Notes under the pieces: model-generated | Seen by the model: the letters and a program-made list of their open reading frames with translations, nothing else | Told to the model about the DNA's origin: nothing | The model's database searches: none | Assembly: GCF_017498505.1 (NCBI RefSeq) | Contig: NZ_CP071798.1 | Coordinates: 806,001-870,000, forward strand | Origin: Sporosarcina sp. Te-1 | Lineage (GTDB): Bacteria; Bacillota; Bacilli; Bacillales_A; Planococcaceae | Reading direction: 5' to 3' | DNA length: 64,000 nucleotides | Shown: positions 43,141 through 50,925 of the stretch, one piece after another | How positions within the stretch are numbered: the stretch's first letter is position 1 | Layout of the letters: the number at the start of each line of letters is the position of its first letter | Position numbers and translations under genes: made by a program

Positions 43141-43247
43141 AATAATCCCCTCCTTTCTCCTTTGATACTGTAGGATATTATCTGAAATACGATAGCGGCT
43201 TGGTGTTTGTCCATTATTGCCAAAACACGCTAACCGAAAAAACTTGA

Positions 43248-44624
43248 TCAGCTTTTCTTCTTCAAAGCAGCCGCTACCAAATTAACCGATTTACTATACA
43301 TATCTCCTTTTACAAGGACGACGGATTGATCATCAACCAAGTCACTGATAAATTCAATCGCACGGATATGGTTATTGAATGCCATGACCATCTGCATTTT
43401 TCTTGATTTTGCTACGGTTTGCGCCATGATCCTCGCATGCTTGCCAATCGTGACCAGGACATCAATTCCGCTCTTGGCCAGCAATTCGCCTGCGTTTTTG
43501 TGGATGACATTTCCCCAAGAACCAAGATCGGTAATAGTCCCGATGACAGCGATTTTTTTCTTGCCTTGGCCGATTTCATTCAATACATTTAGGGCCGCTT
43601 GAAGGGATGTTGTAGTAAGGCTCCACGTGTCATCAATTAGGACGGACCCTTTGATGCCTTCCTGCAGTTGCAATTGTTTATTCAATGGAGAAAATGTCTT
43701 CAGTCCACTTGCAGCCTCCTGCAATGACATGCCCACCTGATGAACAGCGGCTATTGCTGCCAATGCATTGCTTACTTGATGATATCCGTAGCCCGGCACA
43801 AAAATGGGTTGTCGTTGACCCTGATGTTCTAAAATGAATTGCATACCGTCATCTGCATACTTGACTTCTTTCGCGGTATAATCATAAGTTCCATTGATTC
43901 CGACAGTGATGATTTCCCCCTTATATTCCCGATCTAATTTCTGGATGGTTGGGTCATCCATATTCAGGATCATGGTTCCGGACTCACCGACTACTGTGAA
44001 CAGTTCACATTTTGCTTCTATATAGCTTTCTAGTGTGGTGCAGTAGTTCAAATGGTGTGTTCCAATATTTGTAATGATGCCGATAGTCGGTTTAAAATAT
44101 CGTCCCGCATTCAGAATATCTCCAGGAGCGCCGACAGCCGTTTCAAATACGGCAGCTTCGGTTTCTTCATCCATGCTGAGTAAGTAGTGCAAGTGAGCAG
44201 TACGGGAATTATTGCTGCTGTTCGTGCTGGCAATTTTCTTTTGGGCTGCTAATAAATGCCGAGTCATTTCCTTCGTCGTCGTTTTACCGGAGGTCCCGGT
44301 AATCGCAATTACAGGCAGATCCAACAATGACCGGTAGTAATCAACAAATGACCAATAGGCTTCGTTTGCATCCTCCACTCGGACAATTGTCAACTCGGCC
44401 AGATGTTCATTACTCCCCTCTTCTGAATCTGTGACAAGGACGAGCGGGAAATAGTCTTTCAGCTTCCCCCAATCCACGATATTTTTTCTTGAAAATAAAA
44501 TGGTGTGCGTATGTTTCAACTGCTTGATTCGATAAGCGCCATGCTTGACGATCATCTGATCCGAACCTTGGATCAATTCGCCCCCCAGCCTTTTTCGGAT
44601 TTGGCCCACGGTTAACTGTTTCAT
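43248..44624 (-). CDS. MurF-like Mur ligase family protein (free-standing, copy 2)
   Basis: 458 residues, paralogous to the ligase at 40170-41558 along its whole length. P-loop TGTSGKTTTK (Lys114), metal Glu in VFETAVG, NIGTHHLN, carbamylated-Lys site AKCE, and NMDDPT. The MurF motif DDTYNANP is replaced by DDTWSLTT, more divergent than copy 1. AGGAG lies 13 nt before the ATG, a rather long spacing. It is divergent from the ATP-grasp gene on the plus strand, and 107 nt separate its end from the Cys-rich gene. Confidence 0.84.
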   Translation of the reverse strand: MKQLTVGQIRKRLGGELIQGSDQMIVKHGAYRIKQLKHTHTILFSRKNIVDWGKLKDYFPLVLVTDSEEGSNEHLAELTIVRVEDANEAYWSFVDYYRSLLDLPVIAITGTSGKTTTKEMTRHLLAAQKKIASTNSSNNSRTAHLHYLLSMDEETEAAVFETAVGAPGDILNAGRYFKPTIGIITNIGTHHLNYCTTLESYIEAKCELFTVVGESGTMILNMDDPTIQKLDREYKGEIITVGINGTYDYTAKEVKYADDGMQFILEHQGQRQPIFVPGYGYHQVSNALAAIAAVHQVGMSLQEAASGLKTFSPLNKQLQLQEGIKGSVLIDDTWSLTTTSLQAALNVLNEIGQGKKKIAVIGTITDLGSWGNVIHKNAGELLAKSGIDVLVTIGKHARIMAQTVAKSRKMQMVMAFNNHIRAIEFISDLVDDQSVVLVKGDMYSKSVNLVAAALKKKS

Positions 44625-44721
44625 CGATGTATTTCACTCCTTTCGCCTGTTTCAGTATATGCAAACGTCCTTTGGATGCTTGGACTAATACCTTTTATTA
44701 TTTAACGAAATGATTCGGACA

Positions 44722-44750
44722 TCAGGTTACTTGACCATGTACCATACACA
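44722..44750 (+). promoter_or_regulatory. Candidate sigma-E promoter of the plus-strand ATP-grasp gene
   Basis: TCAGGTT (44722-44728; 5 of 7 with the known sigma-E -35) and CATACACA (44743-44750; 7 of 8 with the -10) are 14 bp apart. An alternative -10, CATACGATA (44757-44765), also fits mother-cell sigma factors but lacks a well-placed -35. Confidence 0.4.
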
Positions 44751-44807
44751 AAACGACATACGATAGAAAGGAATGGTTTTCGCTTTGATCAGTAAGGAGT
44801 GGACTCT

Positions 44808-46031
44808 TTGAAAACAATTATTTTTATTGGAACGAACAAATCCGGTTCCAGCCGTGAAGCAATCCGGGCGGCTGGAGAGCTCGGTTATTTCACAGTGCTC
44901 TTCACAAGTAATGAAAAGCAGTTGAGGCAACGGGAAGAATATAAGGATGTACATGAAATGATCCACATTGAGACGACGGATATCGAAGCTATGAAAAAGA
45001 AAGTGGCAGAGCTGTCCGATCGGGGTCTGGCCATCAAATCGATTCTCAGTTTCGTTGACTCCTATGTGCACATCGCTTCCATGCTGCAAGATGAATTTTG
45101 CTCGAATGTTTCCTCAACCACTGCTCTTACTACAATGGAAAATAAAGCGGCAACGAGGGAATTGCTGCGTAATTACCCTTTCACCCCCAAACACATGATA
45201 GTCTCTCCGTCCGAATGGGAAACGTTCTCGCCAAAAGAAATGAAGCTTGCCTACCCAATTATCGTCAAATCCCCCCACTCCACCGGTTCGAAAGATGTCC
45301 TGTTGGCAAAAGGGGTAAAACAGCTCGTTAAACATATGACCAAGTTACATGATAACGGCCCTGAAGACCCCATCATATTGGAAGAGTACATCGAAGGTGA
45401 GCAGTATTTAGTCGAAGCCATTGTCCATAAAGGGACAGTCAAGATCGCCGGATTTATGAAACAGGAAGTGACGGCAGGAAAACGGTTCATTATTACGGGA
45501 TATGGCGTATTGGTCGACATTCCTCAAATGATGAAGACGCCAGTTGAACAAATTGTCAAATCGATTGTCAAACGCTTCGGTCTGGAGAACGGAGCACTTC
45601 ATCTCGAACTGCGGCGTTCACCGAAAGGATGGAAATTAATCGAAATTAATCCTCGAATTTCAGGAGGGGCCATGAACCGGATGCTAGAAGCCGCCTTCGG
45701 ATTTAATTTAGTGAAAGAGACTATTCGTCTTTACACTGGTGGCGTACCGAACATCACCCCATCACGGAAACAGCATATTTACACCCATTACGTCATTGTT
45801 TCGGAGAAGGGAAAGCTGGAAAAAGTGACTGGCAAAGCAAGGGCTCGTAAAGCACCAGGGGTCTTGGAAGTGTATGTAAAGCCGAGAAAAGGCACCGTCC
45901 TCATTCCCCCGCTTTCCATGGGACACCGTTATGCATATATCATCGCTACGGGGGAAACATTGCTGCAAGCACGTCGGAATGCCGAAAATGCTGCTAAAGA
46001 AATTACATTTCATTTGTCCGAGGAAAAGTGA
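44808..46031 (+). CDS. ATP-grasp ligase (amino-acid ligase-like), paralogue 1
   Basis: 407 residues. An N-terminal Rossmann-like part (MKTIIFIGTNKSGSS; ILSFVDSYVHIA) is followed by an ATP-grasp fold: MENKAATRELL, YPIIVKSPHSTGSKDV, ILEEYIEGEQYLVEAIV, and LHLELRRSPKGWKLIEINPR near the C-terminus, where Glu/Asn bind metal. This layout is shared with L-amino-acid ligases and carbamoyl-phosphate-synthetase-like enzymes. Start is TTG at 44808, 8 nt after AAGGAG; a GTG at 44799 overlaps that site. It is the only plus-strand gene of the cluster. Confidence 0.85.
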   Translation: MKTIIFIGTNKSGSSREAIRAAGELGYFTVLFTSNEKQLRQREEYKDVHEMIHIETTDIEAMKKKVAELSDRGLAIKSILSFVDSYVHIASMLQDEFCSNVSSTTALTTMENKAATRELLRNYPFTPKHMIVSPSEWETFSPKEMKLAYPIIVKSPHSTGSKDVLLAKGVKQLVKHMTKLHDNGPEDPIILEEYIEGEQYLVEAIVHKGTVKIAGFMKQEVTAGKRFIITGYGVLVDIPQMMKTPVEQIVKSIVKRFGLENGALHLELRRSPKGWKLIEINPRISGGAMNRMLEAAFGFNLVKETIRLYTGGVPNITPSRKQHIYTHYVIVSEKGKLEKVTGKARARKAPGVLEVYVKPRKGTVLIPPLSMGHRYAYIIATGETLLQARRNAENAAKEITFHLSEEK

Positions 46032-46057
46032 AAGTGAAACTTTTCCTCGTTTTTTTT
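46020..46057 (+). terminator. Terminator of the plus-strand ATP-grasp gene
   Basis: GAGGAAAAG (46020-46028) pairs with CTTTTCCTC (46040-46048), followed by G and eight T. The 5' arm overlaps the stop codon. Confidence 0.8.
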
Positions 46058-46064
46058 ATGGGAT

Positions 46065-46100
46065 GAAAAAACCGCTTCCCGAAAGACGAGAAACGGCAGG
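46065..46100 (-). terminator. Terminator of the fusion-gene operon
   Basis: CCGTTTCTCG and CGGGAAGCGG form an imperfect stem on the minus strand followed by six T, directly after the fusion gene. Confidence 0.65.
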
Positions 46101-46106
46101 TTCACC

Positions 46107-48278
46107 CTATTTTTTATATTGTTGATCTAAAAACTTAACGGTATCGAACATATTGGTTTTGCTCGCTCCTTTGACAAGAATCGTATCATTCTTTCGGACG
46201 AGCTTCTTAAGCAATTCATGCAGTTTGTCACGATCGGTGAAATGATAAATATGTTGAGGCGGAAAACCGGCTTTTTTCGCAGCCGCCCCCATTTCCTCTG
46301 TCCGAAAACCATAGGTGATCAAGAGATCGATCCCTAGCTTCTGAACATATTGACCGACTTTCACATATTCCGCTTCCCGCAGATCACCCAGTTCACGCAT
46401 CTGGCCAATGATGGCCACTTTTCGATGCTTCGCGATATTGTCGAGCACGTCGAGAGCCGCCTTCACGCCTTCTGGATGAGAGTGGACCGTATCGTCAATG
46501 ACGGTAATGCCATCCTTCAAATCATAAAGGGTCAAACGGCGAGGCGGTTTCCGGAACAGCAGGCCGAGTTTAATTTCAAGAGCCGTGAATCCGAGTAAAT
46601 CCGCTACAGCAATCGAATTTAACGCATTGTAAACATGATGTTCCCCTAAAATAGGAATAAAAAAGTCCATTGTTTGGCCTTGAAGATTCATTTTGAACGA
46701 CATTCCTTGTTCAGAGTACTGGAGATCGTAAGCTCGGTAATTTGCATTCTCTGAGTGGATGCCGACAGTATAGATCTTTCCTTTAAATTTCTGTGTCTCC
46801 AAAAACCTAGAGTTTCGGTCGTCTGCATTTACAATGAGGATGCCATGCTGATCCATGCCGTGGATGATTTCCGACTTTGCTTTCGCAATTCCGCGAGGAT
46901 CGCCGTTAAAATTCCCGATATGCGCATGTCCGATATTCGTCACAATGCTGATCGTCGGTTGAATGATGCTGCAATGCTCCGTGATGACACCTGGATACGC
47001 CATTCCGTATTCCAGGACCGCCGCATCATGGGATGGTGTAATTAAGGCGGCATGTTGCTTGGTATGCTCGGTTGTATTCCAGTAATCCTTCGACTCGAAA
47101 ACATTCCACTTTTTCGACAGGATCGAAGCGACAAACGCCTTCGTGGTTGTCTTGCCTGCACTTCCGGTTATGCCAATGACTGGCATATCGGCTTCCGCGT
47201 TTATCTTCCGGCGCTTCACTTCTCGTATGCGCTCCTTCATTTTCCGTTGGTTCTTTGCCAAATACATTGCATAACGTATTCCATTCGTCACCACGTCCAA
47301 TTCCAAATAAAAGGCAGGCGGGCATCCCGGTCGCCAGTTCACTTCATAGATCCAAAGTTTCCGGTGCTCATCCATTCCGATATCCACACCGATTTCATCA
47401 ATCATTTCTCCATATTGGACCATCTGCAGTTCATCCAAATGCCGGGCTAATGACAAAGAAAAAAACTCCAACGTCTTTCGGATGTTAAAGGCATCTTGGC
47501 CGAATTCCTGCTCTAAAAAAGGGTCCAAATAATTTGTATAACCACCATTGTTAATATTGGCAATAATCGACCCTTGCGGCGCAATGCGTGGATAAATCGT
47601 CGTAATCACCCATTCGCCCTCTCCGTTTTTCTGCACATGCAGACGGAAATCGAACACTTGGCCAGACTTGGTCACAGATTGGATATATGGCTGCAAGATG
47701 AACGGTTCCTGCTTCAGTTTCGTTTCGATAAAGCTAGATAGTTGCTGCTCCGTATACCATTGTATCGTCGTGTTAAATGTGACCGCATACCGATGATCCT
47801 TTTTTTCAATAAAATAGATCCCTTTGCCCTTCCGTCCGTCGACCGGCTTAAAAACGATCCGACGAAAAGCACTCATGAATTTCAGCAATTGATCAGCATC
47901 CCGCACAATTTCGGACGGAATTAAATAATTGGCAAACTCCTTCCCTTCCTTCAGACGATTGGCGACGCTCCATTTGTTTCCAATCGAGTGTGTTGTAAAC
48001 GGTATTTCGCTTTTTAACTTCGTTAGCACCGTTTTCGATTTTGCCAATTTTTCAGGGCTTCCCGCATTATAAATTACGTCTGGGAACGGCATAACCCGCT
48101 CCACCCATTTTCCATTTTCATACACTTGTCCCCGAATGGATCGGTTGACAAAATTCACCTCTCCAGGTGAGAAATAAAAAAATGTGGCGCCTTCCGCTTT
48201 TGCCACTGCTGCATAGGCGTATGATTTGATGACAGTGCGCGGGTCTTTACGATGGTGCAGCATCCCTATAATTGTCAT
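46107..48278 (-). CDS. Two-domain fusion: YheC/YheD-type ATP-grasp + Mur ligase
   Basis: About 723 residues. Residues 1-345 are a YheC/YheD-like protein with an ATP-grasp core (RIVFKPVDGRKGKGIYFIE at 140-158, FDFRLHVQKNG, GVDIGMDEHRKLWIYEVNWR near 297-316). Residues 365-723 are a Mur ligase: TGSAGKTTTK (371-380, Lys376), VLEYGMA, NIGHAHIG, AKSE and NADDRN. The MurF motif is changed to DDTVHSHP. ATP-grasp plus Mur ligase in one chain is the architecture of cyanophycin synthetase, but the N-terminal part is of a different family. AAGGAG lies 10 nt before the ATG at 48278; the frame upstream to 48470 overlaps the coat-like gene. Confidence 0.85.
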   Translation of the reverse strand: MTIIGMLHHRKDPRTVIKSYAYAAVAKAEGATFFYFSPGEVNFVNRSIRGQVYENGKWVERVMPFPDVIYNAGSPEKLAKSKTVLTKLKSEIPFTTHSIGNKWSVANRLKEGKEFANYLIPSEIVRDADQLLKFMSAFRRIVFKPVDGRKGKGIYFIEKKDHRYAVTFNTTIQWYTEQQLSSFIETKLKQEPFILQPYIQSVTKSGQVFDFRLHVQKNGEGEWVITTIYPRIAPQGSIIANINNGGYTNYLDPFLEQEFGQDAFNIRKTLEFFSLSLARHLDELQMVQYGEMIDEIGVDIGMDEHRKLWIYEVNWRPGCPPAFYLELDVVTNGIRYAMYLAKNQRKMKERIREVKRRKINAEADMPVIGITGSAGKTTTKAFVASILSKKWNVFESKDYWNTTEHTKQHAALITPSHDAAVLEYGMAYPGVITEHCSIIQPTISIVTNIGHAHIGNFNGDPRGIAKAKSEIIHGMDQHGILIVNADDRNSRFLETQKFKGKIYTVGIHSENANYRAYDLQYSEQGMSFKMNLQGQTMDFFIPILGEHHVYNALNSIAVADLLGFTALEIKLGLLFRKPPRRLTLYDLKDGITVIDDTVHSHPEGVKAALDVLDNIAKHRKVAIIGQMRELGDLREAEYVKVGQYVQKLGIDLLITYGFRTEEMGAAAKKAGFPPQHIYHFTDRDKLHELLKKLVRKNDTILVKGASKTNMFDTVKFLDQQYKK

Positions 48279-48375
48279 GGTACCGAATCTCCTTTGCTTA
48301 AATGCGTAGTCTATCTCTAATACATTCAAACAAAGGCATATTGGCAACGGACAAGTGTGTAGATCGCAATATCTT

Positions 48376-48780
48376 TTATCCTTTGGGCTCCCGTACGGGC
48401 AAAGGGCGTCCCACGCATTCCAGTGGAAGCGGCTCGATGCTGCAAAAACAACAGGGAACGACCGTGACACAACTATCCGTCTTCTGAAGGCTAAAGAAGG
48501 TATCCGCTGGAAAGGCGTGATTCCCTTCGATATCGAGCGGCTCGAGAAGTGTCAACATGACACAGCCGGTTTGCTCGTCAATGGATTCCAATAAGAAAAA
48601 AGGCGTCGGCTTTCCCCGGTGGAAGGCATGAAAACGTCGGTTCGCAGTCGATAAAGTAAAAGGGATGCAATCATATTCCTTCAACCGTTTAATAAACCGA
48701 AATTGCGTTTGATGACAAGTCAACAGTTCCTGTTCCTTTTTCAACTCTTTCATAGCGAAGCACATTGGACACTGTTCCAA
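48376..48780 (-). CDS. CotY/CotZ-like spore coat protein
   Basis: 134 residues, eight cysteines. The pattern matches the CotY/CotZ (ExsY) family: a Cys pair near the start (CPMCFAMKEL), IPFTLSTANRRFHAFHRGKP, TPFFLLESIDEQTGCVMLTL and the closing SLQKTDSCVTVVPCCFCSIE. These proteins form the disulfide-linked spore crust/exosporium base. The gene starts with TTG at 48780, 7 nt after AAGGAGAG. It lies between two ligase genes, 27 nt after the upstream one and 98 nt before the fusion gene, and ties the cluster to the spore surface. Confidence 0.75.
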   Translation of the reverse strand: MEQCPMCFAMKELKKEQELLTCHQTQFRFIKRLKEYDCIPFTLSTANRRFHAFHRGKPTPFFLLESIDEQTGCVMLTLLEPLDIEGNHAFPADTFFSLQKTDSCVTVVPCCFCSIEPLPLECVGRPLPVREPKG

Positions 48781-48807
48781 CCGTTTTCTCTCCTTCCCAC
48801 CAGGTGT

Positions 48808-50004
48808 TCAAACTTCTTCTATATAAAAGGTAATGAGACGAGCCGCTTCCATAGCACGCTTCCTCGCCTGCTCCACATTATCGCCGGATGCCATTACATA
48901 GCCATATCGCTGTCCCATTGACATCGCAGGTCCGATTAACTCTCCAACTTTGGCATGCACTTGAACCGATGTGACCCCAGATTGAGCAGCCGCTTCCATT
49001 ACGCCGGAAACGCCGTGAAAGAAGCCGCATAATTCCGTCGTCATACAATAGGTGTACACGGCGCATTCTCTGTTCTTTTCCAATTGCGGAACCTCGCCAA
49101 TGTGTAAACGGACAATTTCCTTTGCTAAGTTGATGCCATACGCCTCATAAATCATCTGATTCATTGTAAAGCCTGCCATCCTTGGATTGAGCTCAATCAC
49201 TTTCCAACCAATTGACGTCAGGCGCAATTCCATATGAAACGAGGCACGCTCCACTTGTAACAGTTCTACTATTTGTTCCAGCAGTATCTGCAGCTGGTTC
49301 CATTTTTCCTCCGGTGGAACATTTCCAATAGAGTAGCCTGTAACGATAAACTTCCCATGGTCCGTTACATCTTGAGCGACCACGGCAATGATTTGAGGCA
49401 GTCCCTCATTGACGATGACTTCTACTATATATTGAAGACCGTCTACATACTCCTCCAGCAATATTACGACATCCCTCTGCCTGGCCGTAAGCTTATAGCA
49501 GGCTGCCTCCAGCTCCTTTTTTGTACGAAGAAGATAAACGTCACGGGATGCCTTCGAAAAAGACGATTTGATGACAGCGGGGAAAGAGACCGTTCGCAGC
49601 GAATCTTCTGCAAGTGTCGTATAGACCGGGTTGACGCCTAACGACTCCAGCGCATTTCTAGTTCGATGCTTATCTTCCATGCAGCACATCGAATTGGCGG
49701 ATAGAGCAGTTTGACAATATTCATTCGACAAGCGGGCAGCCATGGACACATACGGATCTATAAAACTGATAATGGCTTGCAATTGCCGCCCTTCTCTCAG
49801 CAATTCATCCAGAACTTCCCGGATCATGTCTTCCGACAGTTCGATGCAATAGACCAAACCGTTCTTGTGCCATTGATCCGCCTCTTTGGCGATCGATTGT
49901 TTTCCCGTCAGTAGAACAGGGGCGTACCCGAGCTCCATCGATGCTTCCAACGCATCTTTCGCAGCACCGTATCGAACGGTTTCAATGAAAACAATCGACT
50001 TCAT
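48808..50004 (-). CDS. ATP-grasp ligase (amino-acid ligase-like), paralogue 2
   Basis: 398 residues, similar along its length to the plus-strand ATP-grasp gene at 44808: MKSIVFIETVRYGAA, AIISFIDPYVSMA, MEDKHRTRNALESLG, FPAVIKSSFSKASRDVYLL, VILLEEYVDGLQYIVEVIV and FHMELRLTSIGWKVIELNPR. The C-terminal MSMGQRYGYVMASGDNVEQA is also shared. It should join a carboxylate to an amine using ATP. Start is the ATG at 50004 behind AAGGAGA. It is the first gene of the unit with the coat-like and fusion genes. Confidence 0.85.
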   Translation of the reverse strand: MKSIVFIETVRYGAAKDALEASMELGYAPVLLTGKQSIAKEADQWHKNGLVYCIELSEDMIREVLDELLREGRQLQAIISFIDPYVSMAARLSNEYCQTALSANSMCCMEDKHRTRNALESLGVNPVYTTLAEDSLRTVSFPAVIKSSFSKASRDVYLLRTKKELEAACYKLTARQRDVVILLEEYVDGLQYIVEVIVNEGLPQIIAVVAQDVTDHGKFIVTGYSIGNVPPEEKWNQLQILLEQIVELLQVERASFHMELRLTSIGWKVIELNPRMAGFTMNQMIYEAYGINLAKEIVRLHIGEVPQLEKNRECAVYTYCMTTELCGFFHGVSGVMEAAAQSGVTSVQVHAKVGELIGPAMSMGQRYGYVMASGDNVEQARKRAMEAARLITFYIEEV

Positions 50005-50034
50005 GCCAGGCACTCTCCTTTTCTCGCTTCCCTG

Positions 50035-50062
50035 TATACTATGCCTTCTGCCTATCTAACGT
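50035..50062 (-). promoter_or_regulatory. Close match to a sigma-K promoter
   Basis: On the minus strand AC (50061-50062), 17 bp, then CATAGTATA (50035-50043) fit the known sigma-K consensus AC-N16/17-CATANNNTA. The transcript would start near 50027, 23 nt before the ATP-grasp start codon. Confidence 0.6.
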
Positions 50063-50083
50063 TCGAAATCTGTTTGGGCAAAC

Positions 50084-50110
50084 AAAAAAACACTATCACG
50101 AATGATAGTG
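50084..50110 (-). terminator. Terminator of the yneP-yneQ transcript
   Basis: CACTATCA (50091-50098) and TGATAGTG (50103-50110) with a 4-nt loop are followed on the minus strand by seven T. It separates yneQ from the ligase cluster. Confidence 0.85.
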
Positions 50111-50144
50111 CACATATCAAATAACGGCTAGAGCCATCATTTCA

Positions 50145-50447
50145 TCATTTTGGATAAAATCGTTGAAGCTGTTCTTTCTTTCCTTCTGCCTCTAGAATGC
50201 TCCGTTCCTGCCGGCCGAATAGATCAAAATGCGGGTAATCCTTCCGATGATCGATCCACTCCGGTTTGAGGCCATACCTCTCTCCCCAACGAATTAGCTT
50301 GGCAAGATCAGAGCAGCCGACTTTCGTGACGGTCTTACAACCAGGAAAACGGTCGTCCAGCCAATAATGCGTCAAAAAAGCGATCTGCCCGTCTCGGACA
50401 GCCTGCTTCCAGGCAGTCAGCTCCTGCCGGTCGATACCGAAAGCCAT
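50145..50447 (-). CDS. yneQ: Conserved hypothetical protein YneQ
   Basis: 100 residues, cytoplasmic. It resembles B. subtilis YneQ as I recall it: MAFGIDRQELTAWKQAVRDG, FLTHYWLDDRFPGCKTVTKVG, and WIDHRKDYPHFDLFG. The function is unknown. Its ATG overlaps the yneP stop (TAATG), so translation is coupled. Confidence 0.85.
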   Translation of the reverse strand: MAFGIDRQELTAWKQAVRDGQIAFLTHYWLDDRFPGCKTVTKVGCSDLAKLIRWGERYGLKPEWIDHRKDYPHFDLFGRQERSILEAEGKKEQLQRFYPK

Positions 50448-50872
50448 TATTCTGCCACCCGTTGGATTTCGGTATACTTGGCATCCCAAATTGGATCAAT
50501 TTTACTGAGGGCAATTGGCCGGAAGCTGTCTTTTTTCACTAAAATATGCTCGGAAGTTGCCGTAGCTGCGACGGTGCCGTCTTCATGGAGGATTTCGTAC
50601 CCATATACGGTGCGTAATTTTCCATGCGATTCCACCCACGTCCGGACAGTCGCGATTTGCCCGTAACGTATCGCCGCCTTATATTGAATAGATAAATCGA
50701 TAACCGGCGATAGATAGCCTTCCGCTTCCAAACCGGCATATGTAAAGCCTAATTCCTGAATCAAACTCGTCCGCCCAATTTCCATCCAGACTACGTAATT
50801 TGCGTGATAGACGACTCCCATTTGGTCTGTCTCCGCGTATCTGATTTCGATTTGTTTCTCTGCTGTAAACAA
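50447..50872 (-). CDS. yneP: YneP-like acyl-CoA thioesterase (hot-dog fold)
   Basis: About 141 residues of the 4-hydroxybenzoyl-CoA thioesterase family. The signature IRYAETDQMGVVYHANYVVWMEIGR carries the active-site Asp. It hydrolyses an acyl-CoA; the substrate is unknown. I place the start at TTG (50872) because AGAGGTG lies 6 nt upstream; ATGs at 50893 and 50929 have no ribosome site. The yneP-yneQ order matches B. subtilis. Confidence 0.9.
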   Translation of the reverse strand: MFTAEKQIEIRYAETDQMGVVYHANYVVWMEIGRTSLIQELGFTYAGLEAEGYLSPVIDLSIQYKAAIRYGQIATVRTWVESHGKLRTVYGYEILHEDGTVAATATSEHILVKKDSFRPIALSKIDPIWDAKYTEIQRVAE

Positions 50873-50925
50873 TTGAATCACCTCTTTGTCCATTATACAA
50901 AACAGGGAGGGGATTTGCTGTTCAT

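Noticed and set aside
44757..44765. CATACGATA as a sigma-K -10 box for the plus-strand ATP-grasp gene
   Set aside because: No AC dinucleotide lies at the required 16-17 bp; the nearest are 14 and 21 bp away.
46107..48278. Calling the fusion gene cyanophycin synthetase outright
   Set aside because: The N-terminal part is YheC/YheD-like and lacks the features of the CphA N-terminal domain, and no cyanophycinase gene is nearby.
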